Source: an uncultured Deferribacteres bacterium
GTDB taxonomy: Bacteria; Zhuqueibacterota; JdFR-76; DREG01
Direction: 5' to 3'
Assembly (NCBI GenBank): GCA_913009825.1
Contig: CAJVYQ010000012.1
Coordinates: 1 to 64,000 of the forward strand
Length of the DNA: 64,000 bases
A model generated the notes under the pieces. That model was given only the letters and a program-made list of their open reading frames with translations. It did not search any database and was not told the origin of the DNA. Of the stretch, positions 1-8,783 are shown in pieces. Within the stretch, counting starts at the first letter, position 1. Every line of letters begins with the position of its first letter. A program made the translations under genes and the position numbers.

Positions 1-61
1 CGGTATTGTCACTACTCAGGCAGCCCGCGAAAGACTCAAAAAAAAACAGGAAAAAAGTTAG
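1..61 (+). CDS. 3' end of an unidentified gene (partial)
   Basis: The frame starting at base 2 is open to a TAG at 59-61 and would encode a basic, charged 19-residue tail (GIVTTQAARERLKKKQEKS). It is too short to assign to a family. It could be a chance open frame, but the Lys/Arg/Gln-rich ending is typical of real C-termini. Nothing else coding is visible between it and the convergent gene ending at 428. Confidence 0.35.
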   Translation, partial: GIVTTQAARERLKKKQEKS

Positions 62-427
62 ATGAGATCTTTCGATTGTTTCGTGTGCTTTCTGCCTGTG
101 TCAGACAGACGTGAGCTGAATAGTTACTATGAATCTTTGTGCCTTGGTGTTTTAATGGCTAAAACTAAAAATACCACTAAATATTGAGTGGATACAAATC
201 TTTGTGGTAACTGTTCAGGCAGGGTGGAGAAACACACTCCTGAATCCCCTGTCAAGAGGGGACTTTTAACTCCGGGAATATAATGGAGAGGGCTTCAGTC
301 CACCCGAATCGTTACATCAAATTATTAAGCTTGCCCACCAAACATTCTAAATACATTGAAAGATCAGAAATTGAATAGAACCTTTTGTATGTTTAATATG
401 TTTCGTTGGCTGAACGGCACCACAAAT
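62..427. other. Intergenic region, no gene seen
   Basis: This stretch lies between the plus-strand tail and the 3' end of the minus-strand M14 gene. I see no convincing gene. It holds what may be decayed pieces of the local interspersed repeats: phrases such as ATCTTTGTG and GTGCCTTGG resemble the arms of the inverted-repeat elements near 16.2 and 22.9 kb. No clear terminator was found. Confidence 0.4.
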
Positions 428-3118
428 TTAATAAAAAATCGCGTTAAACAAAAGCTTAAAATTTCCGTAAGACTGACACCGGTTATGAACATTGAAACCG
501 AACAGCACCACATCACCTTTGCCGAACGGGACATTTAAAATAGCGGCTTTGCGGCGGATCAGTTTATCGCCTAAAACCCAACCGCTGATGAGAAGGTTTT
601 CATCGGGATAGCTGGCGATAATTTCCGGCTTCACTTTTGCGTAGTGAATTTTTTCTTTTTTCGCCGTTTTTTTTACTCCTTTTTGTGCATTATTTTCTTG
701 TTTGGCTGTTTCTTTTTTCCCGGCCTGCTTTCCGGTGTCAACCGTGTCGGAAATCATTACAAAAGCCCAACCGCGGGAAAAGAAGGCAAACCCTTTCTTT
801 TGCTGACCAAAAGCCAGCGGATGAGTGATATCATAATTAACTTTGAGAAGTGATCCGGGACAACTGAAACTGTCCGGTTTTACTTTCTGCAACCGGTTCC
901 TGATCGGAAATTTAAACTGTTTGACAGGCAGATCTACCGAGCCTTTATTGCAAATAAGCGTGCCGCCATTCAAAACGAATTCTTTGAGATTTTCCACACC
1001 GTCCAATGTGATGCCGCCCACATAATTGAGTGGAATGGTTCCTTTACGGAACCCGTTGATAATGGAAGATGGACGTTGATCCGGCAGGATAATCACATCG
1101 AATCGTTTATTCAGATTTCCCGCCTTCACTTCTGCGTTTGTCAGTTCGTGGTAAGGGAACTGGTATTTTTCCAGCATATAAGAAATCCAACCTTCGTCTA
1201 TGCTGGGTACCCAGGATTTATAGAGAGCAATTCGCCTTTCGACTATCGGCCTGGTTTTTACCTGAATTTTCCCTCCGTGCAAAGAAATATTCGCGGCTGC
1301 AGAAATTTCCTTTAATTTGCCTCTTTTCACGCTGCCTGCCTGCAGCACGAGTGTGCCTTTGGGATATTTTTTTTCGCGCAGCGTAAAGCCGGCAAGCGCG
1401 TAGCTCACTTTTCCGCCGGCTTGCAATAAACGGTTTACCGCGAGGAAACTGCCGTTGTCCGCCGGACTGAAAACATAGACGGAACCGCCGCCCTTCACGG
1501 TTCCGGCCGGAGCGATAACCGTATCCACCAGGGTTGTTTTAACAGGCAACGGGCTGGTAATCTCATGATAGTCAGCGCCCATCTGAATCGGCAGGGTCCA
1601 TCCGGCGCCGTCATAAGCCCGGATAGGTTCCTTGCCCGGTTTTTCCGTACCTACAATTCCCTGCCACAGATAGGTGTATTTGCGTAAATCGGGGTAATCC
1701 TGTCTTTCAAAAATATGTTTCACAAACAGGCCGAAAGGCTGGCTGGTCGGGATGATGTACGTACCTTTGGGATAGGTGATGCCGTTGTGTGCAAATTTTT
1801 CTTCCGCTTTGTACACTTCGGTGCCGTTGAGGATGCACCGGTTCAGCATCTGTGCGGTTGAATTTTGATCCCGTTGATCGGCGGAAATGATCCAGCCGTA
1901 GGGCGGCTCCTTTTTGAACCGTTCGATCACATCGGTAGCGATCCGCCATTTGTTGAACAGAAATTCATATTTGAATTTTGCCGCAACTTCGAGGACCGAT
2001 TTGGAAGCGGTTAACTCGTAGGCGACCGCATCACCCAGATGCCACCAGCCTCCCCACCAGGGATCGGGATAGAAAACGCCCTTCACCAAATCCTGGTATT
2101 TTTTTGGAAAATCGTACAGCGTGTAGTAGTGCGGTGTGGCGTATCGATAGTTAGCCGTCTCGGTTAAAATAGAGGGGATATTGTGACCACCGACAAACTG
2201 GGTGACGTACCCCGGATACCAACTATCGAAATTGATTCGGGAAATAGCGCCCGGCTGGCCGGCTTCTTCAAATGCTTTGCCCATGGCGGCGCCGATGAGG
2301 TTTTTCCAGCGCACAACGATGGGATGTAAATTGGGATTCATCGGCTCCGATTCCGGTGGAATCCAGATTCGGGCCGGGAACGGCGCCGTCTCGTGCTGGT
2401 TGAAGAGAATCTCCGGATACCATTCATGGCAGGTTACACGGTTCATATTTTGCACCTCCTGCAGATTAGCGATGAAAGAATCCCGGTTGTTGTCATGTCC
2501 CGCATATTTCTGATACAGCCTGGGCAGGGGACTCACTTCGTATTGGGTGCCGAGATTTTTTTTATACCAATCGGAAATCATGGTCAGACCATCCGGATTG
2601 GCGAAAACCAGCAGGAAAATTACATTTTTCCGGATCAGGCGGGTGCGGCGGTCGTTGCCGGTGACAATGTCGTAAGCAAGCTGGAGGGCGTGCTGCGCCG
2701 GGGAGGTTTCGGAAGCATGCAGCCCGCAGTCGATCCACACCACCGCTTTCCCTTCATCGGCCAACTTTTCCGCTTCCGCTCTGGAAACACCGCGCGCCAA
2801 ACTCAACTTCCGGTTTATCTCTTTGAACCGTGCCAATTTAGCCATGTTTTCTGCCGATGAAATGACGGCGTATTTCATTCTCCTGCCGTAGGAAGTCGGG
2901 CCCATATCGAAAACCTGCATGCGGTCGGTCTGGCCGGCAATCAATTCAAAATAACCGATGGCCTGTTCGTAATTTGCCAGATGGAAATCGGCGCCCGGTT
3001 TAAATCCCAGGTAGTCCTCCGGCGGCGTAACCTGCCCGAAACAAACCGCAGCAGACACAATAAAAATGAAAAAGAATGAAAATAAAAAAAATGACCTGCC
3101 ATGTTTGCGCACGTTCAT
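428..3118 (-). CDS. Secreted M14-family zinc carboxypeptidase-like protein
   Basis: About 896 aa. The start at 3118 is chosen because a perfect GGAGG lies five bases upstream. The longest frame would start 17 codons earlier without such a site. The N-terminus (MNVRKHGRSFF then a hydrophobic run to VCFGQ) is a Sec signal peptide. The M14 zinc site is visible as H-x-x-E near residues 134-137 (LHASE) and a later His in FNQHE near 242. A downstream TET motif may supply the general-base Glu. The long C-terminal part resembles the ThuA/GATase-like tail common in large bacterial M14 proteins, an inference only. Expected role: removal of residues from peptides outside the cytoplasm. It is last in a minus-strand run with three esterase paralogs and a second M14 protein. 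Between residues about 830 and 850 there is a Lys/Gln-rich low-complexity linker. Confidence 0.8.
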   Translation of the reverse strand: MNVRKHGRSFFLFSFFFIFIVSAAVCFGQVTPPEDYLGFKPGADFHLANYEQAIGYFELIAGQTDRMQVFDMGPTSYGRRMKYAVISSAENMAKLARFKEINRKLSLARGVSRAEAEKLADEGKAVVWIDCGLHASETSPAQHALQLAYDIVTGNDRRTRLIRKNVIFLLVFANPDGLTMISDWYKKNLGTQYEVSPLPRLYQKYAGHDNNRDSFIANLQEVQNMNRVTCHEWYPEILFNQHETAPFPARIWIPPESEPMNPNLHPIVVRWKNLIGAAMGKAFEEAGQPGAISRINFDSWYPGYVTQFVGGHNIPSILTETANYRYATPHYYTLYDFPKKYQDLVKGVFYPDPWWGGWWHLGDAVAYELTASKSVLEVAAKFKYEFLFNKWRIATDVIERFKKEPPYGWIISADQRDQNSTAQMLNRCILNGTEVYKAEEKFAHNGITYPKGTYIIPTSQPFGLFVKHIFERQDYPDLRKYTYLWQGIVGTEKPGKEPIRAYDGAGWTLPIQMGADYHEITSPLPVKTTLVDTVIAPAGTVKGGGSVYVFSPADNGSFLAVNRLLQAGGKVSYALAGFTLREKKYPKGTLVLQAGSVKRGKLKEISAAANISLHGGKIQVKTRPIVERRIALYKSWVPSIDEGWISYMLEKYQFPYHELTNAEVKAGNLNKRFDVIILPDQRPSSIINGFRKGTIPLNYVGGITLDGVENLKEFVLNGGTLICNKGSVDLPVKQFKFPIRNRLQKVKPDSFSCPGSLLKVNYDITHPLAFGQQKKGFAFFSRGWAFVMISDTVDTGKQAGKKETAKQENNAQKGVKKTAKKEKIHYAKVKPEIIASYPDENLLISGWVLGDKLIRRKAAILNVPFGKGDVVLFGFNVHNRCQSYGNFKLLFNAIFY

Positions 3119-3244
3119 TGTTGCCTCCATTTTTTGTTGTTTCCGGTTTTTTGTGATAAACTTTTTCACATCATTACTATATTTAAGCAGTACCTGATTG
3201 TTCTCTGATTTTATGTAGTATCTGAGCGAAAACTCCCTTTCTTT

Positions 3245-3395
3245 GTCATTCCCGCATGCTTTTAGGGGAATCCATCGCTAGATTCCCTGCCCGCAGCAGG
3301 CGGGCAAGCGCTCAGCAAGGCTATTTAAGCAGGCCTAAGCACTTTCGGCAAGTTTATCCTGAGCTAGCTTGTCGAAGGGCTTCAGGATAAACTCA
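3245..3395. repeat. Compound interspersed palindromic repeat
   Basis: The gap 3119-3471 contains no gene but a stacked repeat. Bases 3281-3352 (GATTCCCTGCCCGCAGCAGG ... TTTCGGCAAG) match, in reverse orientation, the element at 22060-22145. Directly after it, GTTTATCCTGA (3352-3362) and TCAGGATAAAC (3382-3392) form a perfect 11-bp hairpin around TTGTCGAAGGG. It lies upstream of the M14 start. Such units are typical of REP/MITE-like repeats and no protein is encoded. Confidence 0.7.
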
Positions 3396-3471
3396 GTAGA
3401 AAGCTTTCTGCACATCAAACAATAAGTATACCTGAGTAGTTACCATTCAAAATAATTTACCGGTCGATATT

Positions 3472-5136
3472 TCAATATTTCCATTTTTGCGTATCCGCCT
3501 CCCGGGGCGCATTTTGGGTTACCTGTTCCGCCATCAGTCTAATCGCCTCAATGCCGAACGGTCCCCAGCAGTGGGGTTTGCCGTTGCCATATTTTATGGT
3601 TCCGGCATAATAAGGATTTTTGGTATTCTCAAGAAAATCTTCCAACAGGGTGACAGCGTTATTCAGGTAATAAGTGTCCATGTCGCCAACATAGATATGG
3701 AGTTTGCCAACCAATTTGGGACCAATCTGCGCCCAGTTTTTTTCCAGATGGGAACGTATATCATAGTGCTCCCGCCAATAATCGGCCACGGAAGAATCAA
3801 TCTTTCCGGTTATTTTATCGAATAACGGTTTGACGTAACCGTCGTCGCCAATGGGGCCAAAGGCTGCTTCGAAAATATCAATCTGCCCGCCGGAGCGATT
3901 TTTGGTGCCCAACACCAATTCCATATAATTTCTCTGTTTGTAGGTGAAGTGTACGATACCATCGGTGGAACGGTCGCTGGCTGTCGGTACTTTCAGCCAG
4001 CCGAATTTTTTGTAGTAGGCATTTTCATCTTTGTAAATATTGACACACTGAAAATAGTTGAAATCGACCGGATCGGGACAGAGAGAATAAACGCCGCCGA
4101 AGAAATCCGGTTGGTACACTTGCAGCATCAAAGAAATCCAGCCGCCGGTGGAGCCGCCGGAAAGAATTCGGGCATATGGTTGGTCGATGATGCGAAATTT
4201 TTTTTCCACTTCAGGAATCAGCTCCTGCATAATTGCATCATGATAGGGCCCCACATTGGGAGAATCGACCGCGTACGAATCATCGTAGTACGGGCAGGGA
4301 TGCTGAAACGTAACCAAAATCATGCGGGGACAGGAATCTGACAGCCAGAATTTCGAAAATTTCATCCTCCCGGGCAGCCAGGGATTTTTACTTTTCACTT
4401 GTTTTTCCGAAAATCCGTTGGGCGCCCGTAATGAAAAATGTCCCTGAATATAATTTACCGGGTAATAAACATTAGGATGAGTATCATAACCCGTTGGCAG
4501 CAGAACGGTAGCGCCGAGATAAATAGGCTGACCCCAGAATTCGGAAAGCATTTTGCTTTTAAATTTGATCCGTTTAACAAATTTCGTGTCCGGTGGAATT
4601 TTGACGGGAGGGATCACTTTGTCGCAAATCAGGCGGATCGTTTTCCCGAAGTCTGAATCAATTTTAATTTTTTGCGGTTCGCTGTAAAGGTTGCCGGGCG
4701 ACCGGTTCCAGTGCTGGCCTTCCCATTGATCGTTGTGCAGCCACAAAGTATGATCATCGGAACGCCTGAATTCTGTGCAAATATCGATGAATCCCTGCAC
4801 ATTGTATTCACCCGGAGGTAAGTCCCGTAACCTATTGATGGGAAAGCCGAAAACTTCATCGCCGATGGTGACTGTTTCTCCGGCGGGAAGCGAATAGATG
4901 TTTTTACCCCACATCAGTGAATTCCTGGGATATCTCTGAAATCTTGGTTCCCGGCTCGAATCAGCACTGAAAATCAAGTAGGCCCGTCCGGTAATCTCAG
5001 CAGAATGAACGCTACCGGAAAATGAAATTTCAAATTTTAAGTCCGGTTTTTCCCGGCCGGAGACCAGGCTGCCGTTCAGACAGATCGCAAAAAATAGCAG
5101 CGCAACGGATGCTATGGCCAAAATACGTTTTTGCAC
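3472..5136 (-). CDS. Secreted alpha/beta-hydrolase, esterase-like (paralog 1 of 3)
   Basis: 554 aa, starting at a GTG with AAAGGA about six bases upstream; an N-terminal hydrophobic segment is a signal peptide. The first ~190 residues form a conserved domain shared with the two neighbours. The rest is an alpha/beta-hydrolase of the putative (enterochelin-like) esterase type. The nucleophile elbow G-G-S-T-G-G is near residue 328, an acidic candidate lies in GDMDTYYLNN, and the histidine is in KPHCW near 521, so the triad looks complete. The substrate is unknown. It may cleave esters or peptides in the periplasm or outside the cell. Only 28 bp separate it from the upstream paralog, which implies cotranscription. 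Confidence 0.75.
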   Translation of the reverse strand: MQKRILAIASVALLFFAICLNGSLVSGREKPDLKFEISFSGSVHSAEITGRAYLIFSADSSREPRFQRYPRNSLMWGKNIYSLPAGETVTIGDEVFGFPINRLRDLPPGEYNVQGFIDICTEFRRSDDHTLWLHNDQWEGQHWNRSPGNLYSEPQKIKIDSDFGKTIRLICDKVIPPVKIPPDTKFVKRIKFKSKMLSEFWGQPIYLGATVLLPTGYDTHPNVYYPVNYIQGHFSLRAPNGFSEKQVKSKNPWLPGRMKFSKFWLSDSCPRMILVTFQHPCPYYDDSYAVDSPNVGPYHDAIMQELIPEVEKKFRIIDQPYARILSGGSTGGWISLMLQVYQPDFFGGVYSLCPDPVDFNYFQCVNIYKDENAYYKKFGWLKVPTASDRSTDGIVHFTYKQRNYMELVLGTKNRSGGQIDIFEAAFGPIGDDGYVKPLFDKITGKIDSSVADYWREHYDIRSHLEKNWAQIGPKLVGKLHIYVGDMDTYYLNNAVTLLEDFLENTKNPYYAGTIKYGNGKPHCWGPFGIEAIRLMAEQVTQNAPREADTQKWKY

Positions 5137-5164
5137 AATTCATCCTTTCAAATCTGTTCAGCGG

Positions 5165-6832
5165 TTAATAGTTCCACCACAGTGTTTCCACGTTCCGCGG
5201 CGTGTTTTTGGCAATATATACCGCAAAAAATTTAATGCGCTCTGCCGAAGTAAATGGTCCGGCCCAGCAGTGCGGTTTGCGCGGCGCGTACCAGAAAAAT
5301 CCTTCGTAATGGGGATTTTTTGTCTTCTTTAAAAAAGCTTCGAACAGATGTACGCCATTGTTCAAATAAAAAGTATCCATATCTCCGGTGAAGACATGGA
5401 GTTTACCGACGAGTTTGGCACCAATCCATGACCAATTTTGCTCCAGATAATATCGTAAATCAAAATGTTCTTGCCAATAGAAAGCTACGGTAGAATCAAT
5501 TTTCCCGCTTACTTTATCATAAAGGGGTTTGAAATAACCGTCGTCCCCAACCGGTCCGTAAACGGCCGACCAGATATCGAACTGTTCTCCCGATCTGCCT
5601 TTTGTGCCTCTTACTAATTCATAATAATTTTTTTGTTTTGCTGAAATTTGTATGGAGCCATCCGGATTTCTGACACTGATGGTCGGCGTTCTTACCCAGT
5701 TATTCACTTTGTAGTAGGCGTTTTTATCTTTGTAGATATTGATCCCTTCCACATCGCTGAAATCGAGTGGATCAGGACAGTAACCGAAGGCTCCGCCAAA
5801 GAAATCGGGATGAAAAATCTGTAACGCCAGCGTTTCCCAGCCTCCGGTGGAACCGCCTTCCAGAATGCGGGCGTAGGGCTGGCGGATCACACGGAAACGG
5901 GTTTCAATTTCCGGGATCAACTCCGTCAGAATGGCGTCACCGTACGGGCCGCAATTGACAGAATTTACGGCGTAGGAGTCATCAAAATAGGGACAGGGAT
6001 GCTGGAAGGTGACCAGAATCATGCGCGGGAAATTGTCCGATATCCAGGCCTGGTAGAAATCGAATCCCCGTTTTCCCCAGCGACTTTTGCCCTGCGGCGG
6101 TTCTCCGGTGAATCCATAAGGAGAACGAGTAGAAAAGTGTCCCTGAATGTAATCCACCGGATAGTAGATTGCCGGATGATCTTCATAACCCCGGGGTAGA
6201 AGAATCGTTGCGCCCAAATACATGGGTTGGCCCCAAAAATCGGATAGCAGCTTGCTGCGGATTTTAATTCGTTTGACCCATTTGGTGTCCGGAATTTTTT
6301 TGATTGGCGGTATTTTTCTTGTTGCAATCAGTTTGAAATTGTAACCTTTCTTATGATCCAAATGGATTTTTACCGCCGGACTGTATAAGTTGCCCGGTGA
6401 AATGTTGAACCGCTGTCCTTCCCATCGATCCTTGTGTAACCATACCGTGTGTCCGTCCGCTCTTTTGAATTGAGTGTAAATATTCACGATGCACTGCACA
6501 AAATAATCACCTTCTGGAATTTCTGTTAAACTCTCCACCGGGGAACCCAATGTATGTTCATCGATAGTGACCGGGCTGCCCGGTTTAAGATTCCCGATGT
6601 CCAATCCAAAAAAAGGCGTTCCTCTCCGGCTTATCTGTGTTCTCGGTTCCCGGTTGTTGGTTTTGGAGATAACCACATAAACCCGGCCGGTAACCGGTGT
6701 GGCATGGATCGATTTTGCAAAAGATATTTGGAAGCGTAGATGAGAGGGAGTTCCTTCTCGTCCGAATAAAAAAGATGTAGATAAAAATACTATCAGAATG
6801 GAAGGTAAAAAAATACGTTTGATCAACTGCAT
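5165..6832 (-). CDS. Secreted alpha/beta-hydrolase, esterase-like (paralog 2 of 3)
   Basis: 555 aa with an ATG start preceded by AGGAG and a clear signal peptide (MQLIKRIFLPS ... FLFGREG). Domain layout is the same as in both neighbours: an N-terminal conserved domain containing an HTVWLHKDRWEGQ segment, then an alpha/beta-hydrolase with GGSTGGW near residue 329, GDMDTFYLNN, and the C-terminal KPHCW histidine. All catalytic residues are kept, so this is not a decaying copy. The three genes differ enough that duplication is old. An 84-bp gap separates it from paralog 3. Function beyond esterase/peptidase-like hydrolysis cannot be inferred. Confidence 0.75.
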   Translation of the reverse strand: MQLIKRIFLPSILIVFLSTSFLFGREGTPSHLRFQISFAKSIHATPVTGRVYVVISKTNNREPRTQISRRGTPFFGLDIGNLKPGSPVTIDEHTLGSPVESLTEIPEGDYFVQCIVNIYTQFKRADGHTVWLHKDRWEGQRFNISPGNLYSPAVKIHLDHKKGYNFKLIATRKIPPIKKIPDTKWVKRIKIRSKLLSDFWGQPMYLGATILLPRGYEDHPAIYYPVDYIQGHFSTRSPYGFTGEPPQGKSRWGKRGFDFYQAWISDNFPRMILVTFQHPCPYFDDSYAVNSVNCGPYGDAILTELIPEIETRFRVIRQPYARILEGGSTGGWETLALQIFHPDFFGGAFGYCPDPLDFSDVEGINIYKDKNAYYKVNNWVRTPTISVRNPDGSIQISAKQKNYYELVRGTKGRSGEQFDIWSAVYGPVGDDGYFKPLYDKVSGKIDSTVAFYWQEHFDLRYYLEQNWSWIGAKLVGKLHVFTGDMDTFYLNNGVHLFEAFLKKTKNPHYEGFFWYAPRKPHCWAGPFTSAERIKFFAVYIAKNTPRNVETLWWNY

Positions 6833-6916
6833 ACTCTGTTCTCCTGATAAATTTTCAATAGTTGTTCAGATTCCATGATTAAATAACCTGTGCCGGAAGG
6901 AGCGATGGGTGAGACA

Positions 6917-8593
6917 CTATTTATTCCACCACGCATTCTTCTCATTCCCGGGTGCATTTTTAACGATTAAATTGCCGATAAATTTCATCCGTTCCGCTTC
7001 ATTCCTGAAATGACCCGTCCAGCAGTGGACCTGTCTGGGAGCATAAACAAAAAAGCCGGCATAATGGGGATTCATGGTTTGTTCCATAAATTTCTGCATT
7101 TCATGTACCGGATTGTTGAGATAATAAGTGTCCATATCACCGACAAAGAAGAACAGCTTGTCTTTAATTTTGGCTCCCACCGCAGCCCAGTTTTGTTCAA
7201 GATAGTAGCGTAAATCGTAATGCTCTTTCCAATATCTTGCCACTTCCGGATCGATTTTGCCGGTGGTTTTGTCGATCAGTAATTTGGTGTAGCCATCGTC
7301 GCCCACAGGTCCCCAGACAGCCTGCCAGATATCCCATTGTTCGCCGGATCTGCCTTTTGTGCCCAGCACGTGTTCGTATTGTTGAATCTGCCGTGAGGTC
7401 AGAATCAGAGAGCCGTCAAAACGGCGGCTATCCGGAATGACGGTTTTTCGCCAGCCGATTTTTCGGTAAAAAGCATTACGATCCTGATAAACATGCACAC
7501 CCTCCACATCACTGAATTCCACGGGATCAGGACAGTAAATAAGAGCGCCGCCGAAAAAATCGGCATGAAATATTTGCAGTGCGGCGGCTTCCCAACCGCC
7601 GGTGGAACCTCCTTCCAAAATGCGGGCGTATGGTTTGCGAATAATGCGGAATTTGGATTCGATTTTAGGGATCAGCTCTTTCATGACAGCATTGCCGTAC
7701 GGCCCGCAGTTTGCCGAATTAACAGCGTAGGAATCATCAAAATAGGGACAGGGATGCTGGAAGGTGACATAAATCATTCTGGGCACGTCATCGGAGATCC
7801 AGCTTTTGTAAAATTCGTATCCCCGTCGTCCCCATTTGTTTTTGGCACCCGGGTCCCCGGTGCTAAAACCTTTCGGTGCCCGCAGGGAGAAATGACCCTG
7901 TAAGTAATTAACCGGATAGTAGCGTTTTTTATTCTTATCGTAATCCCTGGGCAGCAGAACTGTAGCGCCGAGATAGATCGGCTGTCCCCAAAAATCAGAT
8001 AGTATTTTACTTCTAAATTTGATCCGCTTCACCCATTTTGTGTCTTTAGGAATCACTACGGGGGGGATCACATGATTACAGTTCAGCCGGATGGTTTGAT
8101 CTGCGGAAGGATCCATGTGGATTTTGATCACGTCGCTGTAGATATTGCCGGGCGACCGGTTCCAATGCTGTCCTTCCCATTGGTCATTGTGCAGCCAGAT
8201 GGTGTGACCGTCGGCGCGGTTGAATTTTGTGTAAATATTGATGAATCCCTGTACAAAATAATCGCCGGTGGGAATTTCGGCAAGATTTTTCAGCGGGAAA
8301 CCCAACACATCATTGTCGATGATTGTCGCTTCGCCCGGCATCAGATTTTCCACATCTTTGCCGAAAAAAGGTGAGCTGTGCGATCTGCGCGTCTGAAATC
8401 TGGGTTCGCGCAGTGTATCTCTGGCGATGATAACAAAAACACGACCGGTAATATTTTGCGGATGAGTTTGAAATGGGAATGAAATCTCAAATTTCAATTT
8501 TGTTTGATTTCCCGGTTTGCCTGCTGTGGAAAAGAAGCAGATGAACAGGGCGGTTAGTAAAACGGCTTTGCTAAATTTTGCAATGTGTTTCAA
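6917..8593 (-). CDS. Secreted alpha/beta-hydrolase, esterase-like (paralog 3 of 3)
   Basis: 558 aa. The likely start is a TTG at 8593 with AAGGAG six bases upstream, followed by a signal peptide ending near FFSTAG. It carries the same two-domain plan as the other copies, with GGSTGGW near residue 329, GDMDTYYLNN, and QVHCW in place of KPHCW at the histidine position. It is first of the three in transcription order and lies 190 bp after the upstream M14 gene. The different start codons (TTG, ATG, GTG) suggest separately tuned translation, an inference only. Confidence 0.75.
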   Translation of the reverse strand: MKHIAKFSKAVLLTALFICFFSTAGKPGNQTKLKFEISFPFQTHPQNITGRVFVIIARDTLREPRFQTRRSHSSPFFGKDVENLMPGEATIIDNDVLGFPLKNLAEIPTGDYFVQGFINIYTKFNRADGHTIWLHNDQWEGQHWNRSPGNIYSDVIKIHMDPSADQTIRLNCNHVIPPVVIPKDTKWVKRIKFRSKILSDFWGQPIYLGATVLLPRDYDKNKKRYYPVNYLQGHFSLRAPKGFSTGDPGAKNKWGRRGYEFYKSWISDDVPRMIYVTFQHPCPYFDDSYAVNSANCGPYGNAVMKELIPKIESKFRIIRKPYARILEGGSTGGWEAAALQIFHADFFGGALIYCPDPVEFSDVEGVHVYQDRNAFYRKIGWRKTVIPDSRRFDGSLILTSRQIQQYEHVLGTKGRSGEQWDIWQAVWGPVGDDGYTKLLIDKTTGKIDPEVARYWKEHYDLRYYLEQNWAAVGAKIKDKLFFFVGDMDTYYLNNPVHEMQKFMEQTMNPHYAGFFVYAPRQVHCWTGHFRNEAERMKFIGNLIVKNAPGNEKNAWWNK

Positions 8594-8783
8594 CTTGCTC
8601 TCCTTTTTTGGTATGTTGATATAAAGTTTTTCACTGAAAAGGGAAAATGGATTGTGAAATTTTTCCTCATTACACTTTACACTTTTTTTATTTTAGAATG
8701 CGTTCATTTTGTAAACATTATTCAATTATTTTATCAGGTCTTTTTACACTGCCCTGTATCCCCCCTCAAGGCAGGGAATATAA

